Source: JACPPO01 sp965262505 (lineage in GTDB: Bacteria > Acidobacteriota > Vicinamibacteria > Vicinamibacterales > UBA2999). From it: a stretch of DNA of 64,000 bases. This document shows positions 51,215 to 58,889 of the stretch, one piece after another. Numbering within the stretch: the stretch's first letter is position 1; the number at the start of each line of letters is the position of its first letter. Below the pieces are notes generated by a model, which made no database searches, was not told the DNA's origin, and saw only the letters and a list, made by a program, of their open reading frames with translations. Position numbers and translations under genes: made by a program. The stretch spans positions 5,332,001 to 5,396,000 of the forward strand of contig CBDHFM010000030.1 in assembly GCA_965262505.1 (NCBI GenBank), read 5' to 3'.

Positions 51215-52245
51215 TCATCGACTGTCACGGACATTACACGACGACACCCAAGGCGCTCGAAGACTGGCGTAACCGCCAGATTGCGGGGCTGACGGATCCC
51301 GCATCGACGCCAAAGGTGTCGGAACTGCGCATCAGCGACGACGAGGTGCGCGAGAGCATCGAGAAGAACCAGCTGAAGCTGATGCGTGAGCGCGGTGCCG
51401 ATCTGACGATCTTTTCGCCTCGTGCCAGCTTCATGGCGCATCACATCGGCGTGTTCGAGACGAGTGCCACGTGGGCCGCCATCTGCAACGAGCTGGTGTA
51501 CCGCGTGTCGCGCCTCTTTCCCGACCATTTTGCCGGCTGCGGCATGCTGCCGCAGTCGCCGGGCGTGGACCCGAAGACCTGCGTGCCTGAGCTGGAGCGC
51601 TGTGTCAAGGAGTACGGGTTCGTCGCCGTGAACCTGAACCCGGATCCGTCCGGCGGACACTGGACGTCGCCGCCGCTGTCCGACCCGCACTGGTATCCGA
51701 TCTACGAAGCGCTCGTCGAGTACGACATCCCCGCGATGGTTCATGTGAGCACGAGTTGCAACCGATGTTTCCACACGACGGGTGCGCACTACCTGAACGC
51801 GGATACGACCGCCTTCATGCAGTGCCTGACGACCGATCTCTTCAAAGAGTTTCCAAAGCTCCGGTTCGTCATCCCGCACGGCGGCGGCGCCGTGCCCTAT
51901 CATTGGGGGCGCTTCCGCGGGATTGCCCAGGACATGAAGAAGCCGCTTCTCGGCGACCACCTGCTGAAGAACATCTACTTCGATACCTGTGTCTACCATC
52001 AGGCCGGTATCGACCTGCTGACCAGGGTGATCCCGGTGGACAACATCCTGTTCGGATCCGAGATGATTGGCGCCGTGCGTGGTATCGATCCGGAGAGCGG
52101 CCACAACTACGACGATACGAAGCGGTACATCGAGGCGACGCCGAACCTGGACGAGGCCGGTCGCCGCCGCGTCTACGAGGGTAACGCGCGGCGCGTCTAT
52201 CCACGCCTCGACTCGGCGCTCCAGTCCAGAGGCGTCTCCTCATGA
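51211..52245 (+). CDS. ligJ: 4-oxalomesaconate hydratase
   Basis: 344 residues from GTG 51211, overlapping the galD stop by 4 bp. Amidohydrolase fold with metal ligands His6 and His8 in IIDCHGHYTTTPKAL, MVHVSTSCNRCFHTTGAHYL, RFVIPHGGGAVPYHWGRFRG and the distal ILFGSEMIGAVRGI. LigJ adds water to 4-oxalomesaconate giving 4-carboxy-4-hydroxy-2-oxoadipate. The stop overlaps ligK by 4 bp. Confidence 0.9.
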   Translation: MIIDCHGHYTTTPKALEDWRNRQIAGLTDPASTPKVSELRISDDEVRESIEKNQLKLMRERGADLTIFSPRASFMAHHIGVFETSATWAAICNELVYRVSRLFPDHFAGCGMLPQSPGVDPKTCVPELERCVKEYGFVAVNLNPDPSGGHWTSPPLSDPHWYPIYEALVEYDIPAMVHVSTSCNRCFHTTGAHYLNADTTAFMQCLTTDLFKEFPKLRFVIPHGGGAVPYHWGRFRGIAQDMKKPLLGDHLLKNIYFDTCVYHQAGIDLLTRVIPVDNILFGSEMIGAVRGIDPESGHNYDDTKRYIEATPNLDEAGRRRVYEGNARRVYPRLDSALQSRGVSS

Positions 52246-52931
52246 GCCTGAACCAGTTGGGTATCGTCAAGCGCAACATCGTGCGGGCCGACGCGGCCGC
52301 CGTCGCCAGGCTCGCTCGGCTTGGCGTGTCCACGATCCACGAGGCGATGGGGCGGGTCGGGCTCATGAAGCCGTATGTGCGGCCCGTCTATCCGGGCGCG
52401 CACGTCTGCGGGACGGCCGTGACGGCGCTCCTGCACCCGGGCGACAACTGGATGCTCCACGTTGTTGCCGAAGAGCTGCGCGAGGGCGATGTCATCGTGG
52501 CGGCGTGCAGCGCGGACTCAGACGCCGGCTTCTTCGGCGAACTGCTCGCCACGTCGTTCCGGGCCCGGGGCGGCCTGGGACTCGTGATCGACGGGGGCGT
52601 GCGCGACGTGAAGGAGTTGACGGCCATGCACTTTCCGGTGTTCGCGCGCGCGATCAGCGCCAAGGGCACGGTGAAGGAGACGCTCGGCTCGGTGAACATT
52701 CCCGTGGTCTGCGCCGGCGCGCTGGTGAACCCCGGTGACGTTGTCGTGGCCGACGACGACGGCGTCGTGGTGGTGCCAGGCGCGTCCGCCGCCGAGGCGG
52801 CCGATGCCGCCGAGGCTCGCGAGGCCAACGAGGTCGAGAAGCGCGCCAAGCTCGCCGCCGGGGCGCTGGGGCTGGACATGTACGAAATGCGCGAACCGCT
52901 CGCGAAAGCGGGGTTGAAGTACATCGACTGA
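52242..52931 (+). CDS. ligK: 4-carboxy-4-hydroxy-2-oxoadipate aldolase
   Basis: 229 residues from ATG 52242. RraA-like class II aldolase fold. STIHEAMGRVGLMKPYVRPV, DNWMLHVVAEELREGDVIVA, DAGFFGELLATSFRARGGLG and LVIDGGVRDVKEL include the substrate and metal-binding G-G-x-R-D. LigK splits the hydroxy-acid into pyruvate and oxaloacetate and can also decarboxylate oxaloacetate. It closes the ring-cleavage route. Confidence 0.9.
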   Translation: MSLNQLGIVKRNIVRADAAAVARLARLGVSTIHEAMGRVGLMKPYVRPVYPGAHVCGTAVTALLHPGDNWMLHVVAEELREGDVIVAACSADSDAGFFGELLATSFRARGGLGLVIDGGVRDVKELTAMHFPVFARAISAKGTVKETLGSVNIPVVCAGALVNPGDVVVADDDGVVVVPGASAAEAADAAEAREANEVEKRAKLAAGALGLDMYEMREPLAKAGLKYID

Positions 52932-52935
52932 GGTC

Positions 52936-53859
52936 ATGAGCATCCCGAGCGATCCGCGCCGGTGGCGTGTCGGGCTCGTCGGTTACGGCGAAGTCGGGCG
53001 CATTCTTGCCGAAGACCTCCGCGAGCGGGGTTTCGTTGTCGCGGCGTACGACCTCAAGCTCGGCACGGTTGCCGATGCACCGCTCGGCCGGCATGCGGCG
53101 CAGCACGACGTGTCGCTGGCGGGCTCGCATGCCGAGCTCGCGTGGCAGGCAGATTTCATCGTTTCGGCGGTGACGGCGAGCCAGACGGTTGCAGCGGCCG
53201 AGTCCTGCGCGCCGGCCGTCAGGCGGGACGCCTTCTTTCTCGATTTCAACTCGGCGTCGCCCGCGGCCAAGATCAAGGCCGCCGAGCGCGTCGGCGCCGG
53301 CGGGGCGCGCTACGTCGAGGCCGCCGTCATGACGGCGATCGCGCCCTACCGGATGCGCGTGCCGCTGCTCCTGGGCGGCCCGTCGGCGGCGGCGCTCCAG
53401 CCGCTGCTCGTGGCGCTCGGGTTCGATGCGACTGTCGCCTCGGACACGCTCGGGGTCGCGTCGGCGACCAAGATGTGCCGCAGCGTGATAGTCAAGGGGC
53501 TCGAAGCCATGGTCATCGAAAGCTTCACCGCCGCGCGAGCCTACGGCGTCGAGGATCAGGTGCTTGCCTCCCTGGCGGAGACGTTTCCGGGGATCGACTG
53601 GGAGAAGCAGGGCGGCTATTTCTTTCAGCGGGCGATTGAGCACGGCCGGCGCCGCGCCGAGGAGATGCGCGAGGCCGCCGAGACCGTTCGAGAGGCGGCG
53701 TTGGACCCGTGGTCAGCCGCCGGCACGGCGGAGCGCCAGGCGTGGATGGCGGAGATGGCGGAGGCGGGCGTATTCGCGGGGAACGACGCCGCACACGGCG
53801 GGTGGCGTCGCCACGCCGATCGCCTGCTCGGCACGGTGAAGGCCAAGGTTCGAGACTGA
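52936..53859 (+). CDS. NAD(P)-dependent dehydrogenase with DUF1932 domain
   Basis: 307 residues from ATG 52936, 4 bp behind ligK. N-terminal Rossmann fold WRVGLVGYGEVGRILAEDLR with the GxGxxG-like GYGEVG, FLDFNSASPAAKIKAAE in the 6-phosphogluconate-dehydrogenase-like middle, KMCRSVIVKGLEAMVIESF with the catalytic Lys position, and a DUF1932 helical C-terminus. It may oxidise a side intermediate of the pathway. It is not LigC, which is encoded separately downstream. The substrate is unknown. Confidence 0.78.
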   Translation: MSIPSDPRRWRVGLVGYGEVGRILAEDLRERGFVVAAYDLKLGTVADAPLGRHAAQHDVSLAGSHAELAWQADFIVSAVTASQTVAAAESCAPAVRRDAFFLDFNSASPAAKIKAAERVGAGGARYVEAAVMTAIAPYRMRVPLLLGGPSAAALQPLLVALGFDATVASDTLGVASATKMCRSVIVKGLEAMVIESFTAARAYGVEDQVLASLAETFPGIDWEKQGGYFFQRAIEHGRRRAEEMREAAETVREAALDPWSAAGTAERQAWMAEMAEAGVFAGNDAAHGGWRRHADRLLGTVKAKVRD

Positions 53860-53863
53860 GACC

Positions 53864-54778
53864 ATGGCGTTCCAGGTGACTCCGGGATGGCTACCGTTCC
53901 ATCCGAGTCCGTCCAAGCCCCGGTTCGTGCCGCCCCCCGGAGTCGTGGATGCGCATTGCCACGTGTTCGGGCCCGGGGATAGGTTCCCGTACGCGCCGGA
54001 GCGGAAGTACACGCCCTGTGACGCGTCGAAGGAGCAGCTGTTCGCGCTGCGCGACCACCTGGGCTTTGCCCGGAACGTCATCGTCCAGGCGACGTGCCAC
54101 GGCAGCGACAATCGTGCGCTCGTCGATGCGCTCGAGGTGTCTGATGGCCGGGCGCGCGGCGTGGCGGCCGTCGGCCGGGACGTCACTGACGCCGAGCTGC
54201 GCTCGCTGCACGAGGCTGGTGTGCGCGGTACGCGGTTCAACTTCGTGAAGCGCCTGGTCGACTTCACGCCGCGCGACGTGCTGGCGGACATCGCCGCGCG
54301 GGTCGCGCCGCTCGGGTGGCACGTGGTGGTCTATTTCGAGGCGCGGGACCTGCCCGAGCTGTGGGAACTGTTCACGACGCTGCCCACGACGGTCGTGGTG
54401 GATCACATGGGGCGTCCCGACGTCACTCAACCGGTGGACGGGCCGGAGTTCGAGCGCTTCGTTCGGCTGATGCGGGAGCACGGAAACATCTGGTCGAAGG
54501 TCTCCTGCCCCGAGCGGCTTAGCGTGTCGGGTCCACCGGCCGTCGGCGGCGAGCGGAATCCGTACCGCGACGTGGTGCCGTTCGCGCGCCGTCTCGTGGA
54601 GACGTTTCCGGACCGGGTACTATGGGGGACCGACTGGCCGCACCCGAATCTGAAGGACCATATGCCCGACGACGGCTTGCTGGTCGACGTCGTGCCTCAG
54701 ATCGCTCGCGCGCCGGAGGAGCAGCGACGGCTGCTCGTCGACAATCCGATGCGGCTGTACTGGGCCGACTCGCAGTGA
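53864..54778 (+). CDS. ligI: 2-pyrone-4,6-dicarboxylate lactonase
   Basis: 304 residues from ATG 53864. Amidohydrolase signature VVDAHCHVFGPGDRFPYAPE (Asp-Ala-His-x-His), NVIVQATCHGSDNRALVDAL, GTRFNFVKRLVDFTPRD, VVDHMGRPDVTQPVDGPEF and WGTDWPHPNLKDHMPDDG with the catalytic Asp. LigI opens 2-pyrone-4,6-dicarboxylate to 4-oxalomesaconate. The Asp-His-Met-Pro-Asp-Asp-Gly segment is typical of the family. Confidence 0.9.
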   Translation: MAFQVTPGWLPFHPSPSKPRFVPPPGVVDAHCHVFGPGDRFPYAPERKYTPCDASKEQLFALRDHLGFARNVIVQATCHGSDNRALVDALEVSDGRARGVAAVGRDVTDAELRSLHEAGVRGTRFNFVKRLVDFTPRDVLADIAARVAPLGWHVVVYFEARDLPELWELFTTLPTTVVVDHMGRPDVTQPVDGPEFERFVRLMREHGNIWSKVSCPERLSVSGPPAVGGERNPYRDVVPFARRLVETFPDRVLWGTDWPHPNLKDHMPDDGLLVDVVPQIARAPEEQRRLLVDNPMRLYWADSQ

Positions 54779-54790
54779 GTGGAGGACAAC

Positions 54791-55186
54791 ATGTCATTTG
54801 ACAGGCCGTACACCGATATACCGGGCACCACGGTCTTCGACGCCGATCAGATGCGCCGGGGCTACTGGCTGAACCAGTTCTGCGTGTCGCTGATGAAGCC
54901 GGAGAACCGCGAGCGGTTCAAGGCTGACGAGCGCGCGTATCTCGATGAGTGGCAGATGAGCGAGGAGCAGAAGCAGGCCGTGCTCGACCGCGACCTGAAC
55001 CGCTGCATCGATCTCGGCGGTAATATTTATTTCCTCGCCAGGATAGGCGCCACCGATGGGAGGAGCTTCCAGTACATGGCAGCCAGCATGAGCGGCGTGA
55101 CGCAGGACGAGTACGCCAGGATGATGCGGGAGGGTGGGCGGTCCGTGGAAGGCAACCGCGACCGCAACGAGAAGCCCCGTGGCTAG
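54791..55186 (+). CDS. ligA: Protocatechuate 4,5-dioxygenase, alpha subunit
   Basis: 131 residues from ATG 54791, behind GGAGGAC. Helical LigA domain: GTTVFDADQMRRGYWLNQFC, SLMKPENRERFKADERAYLD, RDLNRCIDLGGNIYFLARIG and SMSGVTQDEYARMM. It forms a heterotetramer with LigB and closes the active site. Its stop lies 8 bp inside the ligB frame. Confidence 0.92.
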   Translation: MSFDRPYTDIPGTTVFDADQMRRGYWLNQFCVSLMKPENRERFKADERAYLDEWQMSEEQKQAVLDRDLNRCIDLGGNIYFLARIGATDGRSFQYMAASMSGVTQDEYARMMREGGRSVEGNRDRNEKPRG

Positions 55187-56021
55187 GGTCACGGCCGGCG
55201 TGTTCACGTCGCACGTCCCGGCGATAGGGGTGGCTCTCGACCTCGGTAAATCCGTGGAGCCGTACTGGCAGCCGGTCTTCAAGGGCTACGAGCCGTCGAA
55301 GGCATGGCTCGCCGCGAACAGGCCCGACGTCGTGGTCCTCGTGTACAACGACCACGCGACGGCGTTCAGCCTCGACTTCGTGCCGACGTTCGCCATCGGG
55401 TGTGCGGACGAGTTCAAGCCGGCCGATGAGGGCTGGGGCCCGCGCCCGGTGCCGGTGGTCCAGGGGCATCCGCAGCTCGCGGCGCACATTGCGCAATCGG
55501 TCATCCAGGATGATTTCGATCTGACCGTCGTCAACCGGATGGACGTGGACCATGGGCTGACGGTGCCACTTTCGCTGATGTGCGGCCAGCCGGATGCCTG
55601 GCCGTGCCCCGTGATTCCGCTGGCCGTGAACGTTGTCTTGTTTCCGCCGCCTTCGGGCCACCGCTGCTATCAGCTTGGCAAGGCGATCCGCAAGGCCGTG
55701 GAATCGTACGGCGAGGATCTGAACGTGCAGGTCTGGGGGACCGGCGGCATGAGCCACCAACTGCACGGCCCGCGCGCCGGCTTGATCAACAAGGAATGGG
55801 ACAACGCATTCCTGGACCGGCTCATCGGCGACCCAGAGGGCCTCTCGCAGGTGCCGCACGTCGAGTACATGCGTGAAGCCGGCGCCGAGGGGATTGAGCT
55901 CGTGATGTGGCTGGTCGCCCGCGGTGCCATGGGCGGAACGCCCGCACGCGCCGTGCGCCGCTTCTACCACGTCCCGGCGTCGAACACGGCCGTCGGCCAT
56001 CTGATTCTCGAGAACGCGTGA
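55179..56021 (+). CDS. ligB: Protocatechuate 4,5-dioxygenase, beta (catalytic) subunit
   Basis: 280 residues from GTG 55179, overlapping the end of ligA. Iron ligands His12 (VFTSHVPAIG), His59 (VYNDHATAF) and Glu240 (EGIELVMW) and the catalytic His193 (GGMSHQLHGP) are all at the expected places. The enzyme is an extradiol ring-cleavage dioxygenase that turns protocatechuate (or gallate-type substrates) into 4-carboxy-2-hydroxymuconate-6-semialdehyde. A longer frame from 55134 exists but lies in ligA. Confidence 0.93.
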   Translation: MARVTAGVFTSHVPAIGVALDLGKSVEPYWQPVFKGYEPSKAWLAANRPDVVVLVYNDHATAFSLDFVPTFAIGCADEFKPADEGWGPRPVPVVQGHPQLAAHIAQSVIQDDFDLTVVNRMDVDHGLTVPLSLMCGQPDAWPCPVIPLAVNVVLFPPPSGHRCYQLGKAIRKAVESYGEDLNVQVWGTGGMSHQLHGPRAGLINKEWDNAFLDRLIGDPEGLSQVPHVEYMREAGAEGIELVMWLVARGAMGGTPARAVRRFYHVPASNTAVGHLILENA

Positions 56022-56995
56022 TGACGACCCTGAACGTCGCGGTCGCGGGGGCCGGCGCGTTCGGCACGAAGCATCTCGACGCGATCGCGCGCATCGACGG
56101 CGTGCGCGTCGTGTCCCTGGTTGGGCGCGTCCAGGACAAGACGCAGGAGGTCGCCGCGCGCTTCGGCGTCGGGCACGTCACGACGAGCCTCGACGAGGTG
56201 CTGGCGCGAAAGGAGATCGATGCCGTTGTCCTGTGCACGCCGACGCCGATGCACGCATCGCAGGCGCTGGCGTGTCTGAAGGCGGGCAAGCACGTGCAGG
56301 TCGAGATCCCGCTCGCCGACAGCCTGCGCGACGCCGAAGCGGTCGTCGAACTACAGAAGAAGACGGGGTTGGTGGCGATGTGCGGCCACACCCGCCGCTT
56401 CAATCCCAGCCACCAGTACGTCCGGCAAAGGATCGCCGCGGGCGAGTTGCGCATCCAACACCTGGTCGCGGAGACCTTTTTCTTTCGCCGTACCAACACG
56501 AACGCGCTTGGGCAGCCGCGCAGCTGGACTGATCACCTGCTCTGGCACCACGCGGCACACACTGTTGACCTCTTCGCGTACCAGACCGGCGGCCGGATCG
56601 ACACCGCCCACGTGGTGCAGGGGCCGGTTCATCCTGAGCTCGACATTGCCATGGACATGTCGGTTCAGCTGAAAGCCAGCACCGGCGCGTTGTGCACGCT
56701 GGGGCTGTCGTTCAACAACGAGGGGCCGCTCGGCACGGTGTTCCGGTACATCTGCGACAACGGGACCTACATCGCGCGCTACGACAATCTCGTCGACGGT
56801 AAGGAGACGCCGATCGACGTGTCGAAGGTCGACGTGTCGATGAACGGCATCGAGCTGCAGGATCGCGAGTTTGTCGCCGCCATTCGAGAGGGACGCGAGC
56901 CGAACGCCAGCGTCGCGGCGGTGTTGCCCTGCTACCGAACGCTCGACCAGCTCGAGCGGCAGCTGCGGCAGACCGACGCGGCGCTTACCGCCTGA
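56021..56995 (+). CDS. ligC: 4-carboxy-2-hydroxymuconate-6-semialdehyde dehydrogenase
   Basis: 324 residues from ATG 56021, overlapping the ligB stop by one base. Rossmann start LNVAVAGAGAFGTKHLDAIA, then DAVVLCTPTPMHASQALACL, HVQVEIPLADSLRDAEAVVE and MCGHTRRFNPSHQYVRQRIA. The V-E-I-P-L-A-D replaces the E-K-P of sugar oxidoreductases, as is typical of LigC. It makes 2-pyrone-4,6-dicarboxylate, the substrate of LigI, using NADP. Confidence 0.9.
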   Translation: MTTLNVAVAGAGAFGTKHLDAIARIDGVRVVSLVGRVQDKTQEVAARFGVGHVTTSLDEVLARKEIDAVVLCTPTPMHASQALACLKAGKHVQVEIPLADSLRDAEAVVELQKKTGLVAMCGHTRRFNPSHQYVRQRIAAGELRIQHLVAETFFFRRTNTNALGQPRSWTDHLLWHHAAHTVDLFAYQTGGRIDTAHVVQGPVHPELDIAMDMSVQLKASTGALCTLGLSFNNEGPLGTVFRYICDNGTYIARYDNLVDGKETPIDVSKVDVSMNGIELQDREFVAAIREGREPNASVAAVLPCYRTLDQLERQLRQTDAALTA

Positions 56996-57069
56996 CTCGC
57001 CGGAAGGGAAGCGTCATCCACTCACGCCGTCTCGGCCCGTTCAGCGTCCCGGCCCTCGGGCTGGGTTGC

Positions 57070-58008
57070 ATGAATCTCAGCCACGCCTACGCCGCGCCGC
57101 CTCCGCGGGACGTCGCCGCGACGGTCCTTGGCACGGCGCTCGATCGCGGCGTCACGCTATTTGACACCGCGGCCCTCTATGGATTCGGCGCCAACGAGGA
57201 GCTGGTCGGCTCTGTTCTCAAGCCACACCGCGCCGATATCGTACTCGCCAGCAAGTGCGGGATATTTCGGAACGAAGCCGGCACGCGGACGATCGACGGG
57301 CGTCCAGAGACGTTGAGGCGCACGTGCGACGAGAGCCTGAAGCGGCTGCAGACCGACGTAATCGATCTCTACTACCTCCATCGAAAGGACCGGCACGTGC
57401 CCATCGAGGACAGCATCGGAGCGTTGTCCGATCTGGTGCAACAGGGGAAGGTCAGGGCGATCGGCGTTTCGGAGGTGTCGGCGGCGACGCTGCGCAGGGC
57501 GCACGCCGTGCACCCGGTGGCGGCCATCCAAAGCGAGTACTCGCTCTGGACGCGCAATGCGGAGATCGCGGTGCTCGACGCCTGCCGCGAGCTTGGCATC
57601 GCGTTCGTCTCCTTCAGCCCCCTCGCGCGCGGGTTTCTCTGCGGTGCGCTACGCGACCCTGCGACCGAGCTCGAGCCGCGCGACATCCGGCGCAGGATGC
57701 CGCGCTTCTCCTCTGAGAACTACGCAAGCAACCTGCAGCTCCTCGACGCGTACGGAGCGATTGCCCGCGAGGGGGGCTGCACGTGGGCGCAGCTCGCGCT
57801 GGCATGGCTGCTCGCGAAGGAAACGTTCATCGTGCCGATTCCGGGCACCCGCCAGCCCTCGCATGTGATCGAGAACACGGGAGCCGCCGACATCCCGCTG
57901 GCCCCATCTGCGGTCAACCGGCTCGACGCCCTCATCAACGAACATACCGTCGCCGGGGCTCGCTACAACGAGGCGACCCAGCAAGAGATCGACACCGAGA
58001 ACTTCTGA
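57070..58008 (+). CDS. Aldo/keto reductase
   Basis: 312 residues from ATG 57070. The (beta/alpha)8 fold carries the catalytic tetrad Asp and Tyr (LFDTAALYGFG), Lys (VLASKCGIF) and His (IDLYYLHRKD), with VSFSPLARGFLCGAL and WLLAKETFIVPIPGTRQPSH binding NADPH. Family homology extends about 18 codons upstream (HSRRLGPFSVPALGLGCMNL), where no ATG, GTG or TTG exists; only CTG 56992 or ATC 57016 behind GGAAGGGAAG could initiate. It follows ligC closely and may act on the semialdehyde or a related ketone. Confidence 0.82.
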   Translation: MNLSHAYAAPPPRDVAATVLGTALDRGVTLFDTAALYGFGANEELVGSVLKPHRADIVLASKCGIFRNEAGTRTIDGRPETLRRTCDESLKRLQTDVIDLYYLHRKDRHVPIEDSIGALSDLVQQGKVRAIGVSEVSAATLRRAHAVHPVAAIQSEYSLWTRNAEIAVLDACRELGIAFVSFSPLARGFLCGALRDPATELEPRDIRRRMPRFSSENYASNLQLLDAYGAIAREGGCTWAQLALAWLLAKETFIVPIPGTRQPSHVIENTGAADIPLAPSAVNRLDALINEHTVAGARYNEATQQEIDTENF

Positions 58009-58097
58009 CTTGCCGGGGGGACCGTAGCAGGCCACGCCTGAGGCACTATTCCTCCGCGGAATTCACGCGTAGCCTTGGCAGGTCTCCTGCAGCACGC

Positions 58098-58511
58098 TCA
58101 CTCCGTCACGCGCAACGTCGCCCGGTAATCCTCTGGTGGAATTGTCCTCGTGCTGAAGGGATCTGGCGCCAGTTGTACCAGGGTGAGGATCAGCGTGCCG
58201 TGCTGGACGGGCCGCAGGTCGCCCGTGTGCAGGTCATAGGCCACCTCGGCGTCTCCATCCGACCGTACCGAAATCTCCACGATCGCATCGCCGCCCTGCA
58301 CACAGAGCACGTCGATCGGGCAGCGGGAATCCCCTGTCACGCGGACGAAACGGATCCGGACCGACCGGCCCTGGAGGAGTGCTGTCTCGCCAGGCTCCAG
58401 CACGAAGGCCTCGTTGAGGCGGACCGACGGACCGGTTGGATTACCGGTGCAGGCGGAAATCAGTAAGGAGGTACTCATGAGCAAGTACGCAATCCGTCGG
58501 GAGCTGCCCAT
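58098..58511 (-). CDS. Small lipoprotein of unknown function
   Basis: 137 residues. A lipoprotein signal with lipobox Leu-Ile-Ser-Ala-Cys (YLLMSTSLLISACTGNPTGP) is followed by a beta-rich domain: EPGETALLQGRSVRIRFVRV, DSRCPIDVLCVQGGDAIVEI, and RTIPPEDYRATLRV at the end. The Cys-Pro...Cys pair is conserved in similar secreted domains. ATG 58511 or ATG 58478 could start it. It converges with the aldo/keto reductase. Confidence 0.65.
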   Translation of the reverse strand: MGSSRRIAYLLMSTSLLISACTGNPTGPSVRLNEAFVLEPGETALLQGRSVRIRFVRVTGDSRCPIDVLCVQGGDAIVEISVRSDGDAEVAYDLHTGDLRPVQHGTLILTLVQLAPDPFSTRTIPPEDYRATLRVTE

Positions 58512-58528
58512 GTCCGTTTAGCGTATCG

Positions 58529-58864
58529 CGTGTCGCCGACCTGCACAGTGACAACAACAGCGTCACGGCCGAAACAGCTCTGAACGAGCAGGGCGGCCTA
58601 CCCAACTACATCGGAGGCGCACCGCCGAACCAGCACGATATCCTGACCGGAAGCAACGCCGACGGCACGGCTGCCGACGCCACCTGTAACAACTGGACCG
58701 ACGGCTCGGCCGACAGCACGGCCATGCTGGGCCACGCCGACCGAATGGGGCGCTCGGCCAGCGTCAATTCCTGGAACGCGGTTCACCCTTCGCAGGGTTG
58801 TTCGCTGGCAACGCTGGCCCCGACGGGCGGAGCCGGATTGGTCTATTGTTTCGCGACCGATTGA
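58529..58864 (+). pseudogene. C-terminal fragment of a DUF1554-like secreted protein
   Basis: An open frame with no start codon reads VADLHSDNNSVTAETALNEQ, then DATCNNWTDGSADSTAMLGH, ADRMGRSASVNSWNAVHPSQ, and GCSLATLAPTGGAGLVYCFA before the stop. The TCNNWTDGS, SWNxxH and GGAGLxYCF blocks match the C-type-lectin-like DUF1554 domain. The N-terminus is missing and replaced by the lipoprotein region. Confidence 0.6.
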
Positions 58865-58889
58865 GGCTCTCGGTTGTTGGGTTGAATCT

